The notes under the pieces: model-generated | What the model saw: only the letters and a program-made list of their open reading frames with translations | Told to the model about the DNA's origin: nothing | Databases searched by the model: none | Assembly (NCBI GenBank): GCA_944372565.1 | Contig: CALVZR010000019.1 | Location: forward strand, 1-5,284 | Direction: 5' to 3' | Source of the DNA: an uncultured Clostridia bacterium | Lineage (GTDB): Bacteria; Bacillota; Clostridia; Christensenellales; Borkfalkiaceae | Length of the DNA: 5,284 bases | Made by a program: the position numbers and the translations under genes | In this document: piece after piece, positions 2,930 through 5,284 of the stretch | Numbering within the stretch: the stretch's first letter is position 1 | Layout: each line of letters opens with the position of its first letter

Positions 2930-5284
2930 ATGAAAGGGCATTTCGGAGAACGACTCAAAGAACTGCGCAAAACGGCGGGGATCACGCAGTCCGATCTGGC
3001 GGAAAAGCTGAATATTCATTTACAGACCGTTTCCAAATGGGAACGCAACTTATCCGAACCGGATATTTCGCAGCTCGGCGAACTTGCGGAGGCGCTGGGC
3101 GTTTCGCTCGAAAAACTGTGCGGGCAGGAAGAGGCGGAACAAACCTTCAAGGGGTGTTTTCAGGCGGAGAAATTCGGGAAAACGATCAGCGAACAGCGGC
3201 TCGCGCGCGGGGAGAGCCAGGACAAACTGGCGGAGGCGATGGAAACTTCTGCCGACGCGATCTCCCGCTGGGAGCGCGGGATCACCTGCCCGGATATAGA
3301 AAAACTCACCGCACTCGCCGCGCATTTTGAAATTCCCGTTTCCCGTTTGTACTGCGGAATCGCGGACGAGCAGACGGCGGAAGTAGGCGTGATCCGCAAA
3401 AAAAAGTCCGCCGTCTGGCTCGCCGCCGTCGCGGCGAGCCTATGCGTCGTTTTCGGCATTCTGATCGCCGTGTTTATGAGCCCTTCGGTGAAGACCTTCA
3501 CCGTTTTATTGGACGGCAAGCAGGTCGCCGTGGCGGAAAACGAGTGGTTCACGCCCGCAACGCCCTCCCGCGACGGCTACGATTTCGTCGGCTGGGAGGA
3601 TAATGGCGGTTCGCCCGCATCCTTTCCCTGCAAGATCACGGAAAACGTTTCCTTCGTTTCGGTGTTCGAGCCTACGGAATACATCGTGGATTACTGGCTG
3701 AACGGCGGATATTTCGAGGGGAGCGTGCAGAATGCCTTCACCGTGGAGAGCGGCAGCATAGAACTTCCCGTGCCCGAAAAGGCGGGGCAGACGTTCGGCG
3801 GCTGGTATTTAAGCGCCGATTATTCGGGCGAACCCGTCGAGCGCATCCGCTGCGCGGGCGCAAACGTTAAATTGTATGCGAAATGGAGCGCGGTCGTCTT
3901 TTCCGTGCGCTACGAACTGAACGGCGGCGCGCTGTACGGCGAAAATCCCGAAACCGTTACCGCCGAAGAGGAGTATCCGCTCGCCCGACCCGTGCGCGAG
4001 GGGTATGTGTTCCTCGGCTGGTTCGATTTGCCGCAGGGCGGGGAAAAACACGAAAGCGTGGGCGGCGCCGCCGCGGAAAACCTCACGCTGTACGCCCTCT
4101 GGCAGCGGACCGATTCGCTCTTTACCGTCTATTACGACTATGAGGGCGAGCCGGAAGGCGAAAATCCCGTTTCCGTGGGCGCGGGCGAGGTGCATAAACT
4201 GTTCGGCGTGAAGAAAACGGGTTACGATTTTCTCGGCTGGAACACCGAAAAGGACGGCAGCGGGGAATTTGTGGAATACCTCTACGGCATAGACGAAACC
4301 CTGCGTTTATACGCGGTTTTTCAGCCCAAGGAATACGTTGTGCGCTATTTTTACGAGGGGAGATACGAGGGGAAGGAGAGCAATCCCAACACCGTGCGTT
4401 TCGGGGAGCGGGTCGTCCTTTTGCCCGTATATCTTTACGGTCATCGCTTCGAAGGCTGGTTCGACGCCGAGGAGGGCGGCAACAGAATCGAAGTTTTGGA
4501 CGAGAGCAACATCCTCGCGGTTTCCAACCTGTATGCGCGCTATTCGCCCCTCGAATTTTCCCTGCGGCTGGAAGCGGGCGAAGGATCCTTTCTTTGGGAA
4601 GGCGAAGCCTGCTCGACGGCGGAAGATACGGTGCAGTTCGGCGAGAGCCTGCCCCTGCCCGAATGTTCTTTGATCGGGCATACCTTCCTCGGCTGGAACG
4701 AAGATCCCGCGGGCGGCGGCGAATTTTATACGTCGTTTACGGGGATGGAGGGGGATAAAACGCTGTATGCCGTGTTCGCTCCCAAGGAATATCTCCTCTT
4801 TTACGAATACGAGGGAAAGTACGAGAGCGGCAAGGTCAATCCCAATTACATCACGTACGGGGAAAAGATCACGCTGTATCCCGTTTATCGGGACGGCTAT
4901 AAATTCACGGGCTGGTACGACGCGGCGGAAGGGGGAAATCTCATCACCGTGATCGACGAAAGCAATCTTCTAAGACTTTCGCGGCTGTACGCGCGCTTTT
5001 CGCCGCTGCAATTCAGCATCGCGCTGGACGCGGGCGAGGGCGTGTTCCCAACCCCGCAGGGGGAGCGCTCGGAATACGTTTTCACCGTGGATTTCGAACA
5101 GACTTTCCCGCTGCCCGCCTGCACGCTGGGCGGCTATACCTTCCTCGGCTGGATAAACGAGAGCGGGGAGAGCGTTTCCGTGATCGACGAGCTGAACATC
5201 CGAGATATGCGCCTCACGGCAAAATGGCTGGCTTCCGATAAAAGCTATACCGTAACGTATGTATTGAATGGCGGGGAACTTGCC
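2930..5284 (+). CDS. Twin-XRE, single-span membrane protein with extracellular InlB-type repeats (3' partial)
   Basis: 785 codons are open to the window edge. The ATG at 2930 has AAAGGA 9 bases upstream and its own promoter. In order: XRE helix-turn-helix 1 (about residues 5-65; ITQSDLAEKL, then LQTVSKWERN); helix-turn-helix 2 (about 82-143; ESQDKLAEAM, then SADAISRWERG); a basic RKKK at 156-159; one hydrophobic helix at 163-183 (WLAAVAASLCVVFGILIAVF); then from about 190 a chain of roughly 70-residue beta repeats. Each repeat has the GY-x-F-x-GW core and a closing LYAKW-like strand, typical of the Listeria-Bacteroides/InlB B-repeat family. Basic residues before the helix predict DNA-binding domains inside and repeats outside. 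The architecture suggests a one-component regulator that senses or anchors at the cell surface; no ligand, partner or target can be named. The C-terminus (anchor, further repeats or another domain) is not visible. The domain calls are secure; the function is inference. Confidence 0.9.
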   Translation, partial: MKGHFGERLKELRKTAGITQSDLAEKLNIHLQTVSKWERNLSEPDISQLGELAEALGVSLEKLCGQEEAEQTFKGCFQAEKFGKTISEQRLARGESQDKLAEAMETSADAISRWERGITCPDIEKLTALAAHFEIPVSRLYCGIADEQTAEVGVIRKKKSAVWLAAVAASLCVVFGILIAVFMSPSVKTFTVLLDGKQVAVAENEWFTPATPSRDGYDFVGWEDNGGSPASFPCKITENVSFVSVFEPTEYIVDYWLNGGYFEGSVQNAFTVESGSIELPVPEKAGQTFGGWYLSADYSGEPVERIRCAGANVKLYAKWSAVVFSVRYELNGGALYGENPETVTAEEEYPLARPVREGYVFLGWFDLPQGGEKHESVGGAAAENLTLYALWQRTDSLFTVYYDYEGEPEGENPVSVGAGEVHKLFGVKKTGYDFLGWNTEKDGSGEFVEYLYGIDETLRLYAVFQPKEYVVRYFYEGRYEGKESNPNTVRFGERVVLLPVYLYGHRFEGWFDAEEGGNRIEVLDESNILAVSNLYARYSPLEFSLRLEAGEGSFLWEGEACSTAEDTVQFGESLPLPECSLIGHTFLGWNEDPAGGGEFYTSFTGMEGDKTLYAVFAPKEYLLFYEYEGKYESGKVNPNYITYGEKITLYPVYRDGYKFTGWYDAAEGGNLITVIDESNLLRLSRLYARFSPLQFSIALDAGEGVFPTPQGERSEYVFTVDFEQTFPLPACTLGGYTFLGWINESGESVSVIDELNIRDMRLTAKWLASDKSYTVTYVLNGGELA
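3497..5284 (+). repeat. Array of eight-plus InlB B-type (Flg_new-like) protein repeats
   Basis: Repeat units in the regulator, by nucleotide: 3497-3673 (divergent), 3680-3889, 3899-4105, 4121-4324, 4334-4546, 4556-4780, 4790-5002, 5012-5230 and a ninth starting at 5246 and cut by the window. Typical units open with Y-x-V-x-Y-x-LNGG, continue to GYxFxGW and close with LYAKW, LYALW, LYAVF or LYARY/F. Such repeats form small extended beta modules in surface proteins of Bacillota, used as stalks or binding surfaces. The chain is rich in Glu, Gly and aromatic residues. Confidence 0.88.
4121..5230 (+). repeat. Higher-order 456-bp (152-residue) two-module super-repeat
   Basis: Beyond the single-module repeat, units alternate in two types with a 152-residue period. 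FQPKEYVVRYFYEG (464-477) recurs as FAPKEYLLFYEYEG (616-629); LYARYSPLEFS (534-544) as LYARFSPLQFS (686-696); EAGEGSF as DAGEGVF; HTFLGWN as YTFLGWI. DFLGWN at 433-438 also fits the A-type register. The DNA retains short identities 456 bases apart, such as CCCAAGGAATA at 4325 and 4781. This points to growth of the array by duplication of a two-module unit, followed by divergence. Confidence 0.8.

Noticed and set aside
3160..3552. Minus-strand open frame of about 130 codons opposite the HTH and membrane part
   Set aside because: No ribosome binding site or family resemblance; the opposite strand has two clear HTH domains and a membrane helix. Other short antisense or out-of-frame stretches across 3000-5100 are rejected for the same reason.
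3497..5284. CRISPR-like or DNA-level tandem repeat
   Set aside because: The periodicity is a diverged protein repeat in one reading frame; there are no short identical repeats with unique spacers.

Overview
The window looks like a chromosomal segment of a moderately GC-rich Bacillota (Clostridia-type) bacterium, probably an anaerobic, gut-type lineage. The evidence is a groES-groEL operon with a CIRCE operator (HrcA control), consensus sigma-A promoters, strong GGAGG-type ribosome binding sites, a tRNA-Ser with encoded CCA, and a large XRE regulator fused to Listeria-Bacteroides (InlB B-type) repeats. The lineage below class is inference.

Layout. Minus strand, 1-2018: groEL (complete except for the last base of its stop codon) and groES are read leftwards from one promoter (1991-2018). 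The CIRCE inverted repeat (1959-1985) covers the predicted transcription start. Plus strand, 2070-2760: a divergent promoter drives a dCMP deaminase gene (2123-2572). Two GC-rich hairpins, tRNA-Ser(UGA) (2633-2720) and a clear intrinsic terminator (2725-2760) follow. Plus strand, 2863-5284: a consensus promoter with a perfect 14-bp palindrome at the predicted start site precedes a very long open frame (2930 to the window end, 785 codons, no stop). It encodes two N-terminal XRE helix-turn-helix domains, one transmembrane helix and at least eight extracellular-type beta repeats.

How the parts work together. The left half is housekeeping: chaperonin under heat-shock repression, dUMP supply for thymidylate synthesis, and a serine tRNA apparently transcribed with the deaminase. 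The right half is the unusual part. The last gene appears to be a membrane-anchored one-component regulator: DNA-binding domains predicted in the cytoplasm, a single membrane span, and a long repeat domain predicted outside the cell. A palindrome at its own start site suggests autoregulation. No mobile element, CRISPR array or rRNA was seen. The longest stretch without a gene is about 210 bases (2721-2929), and its contents are listed.
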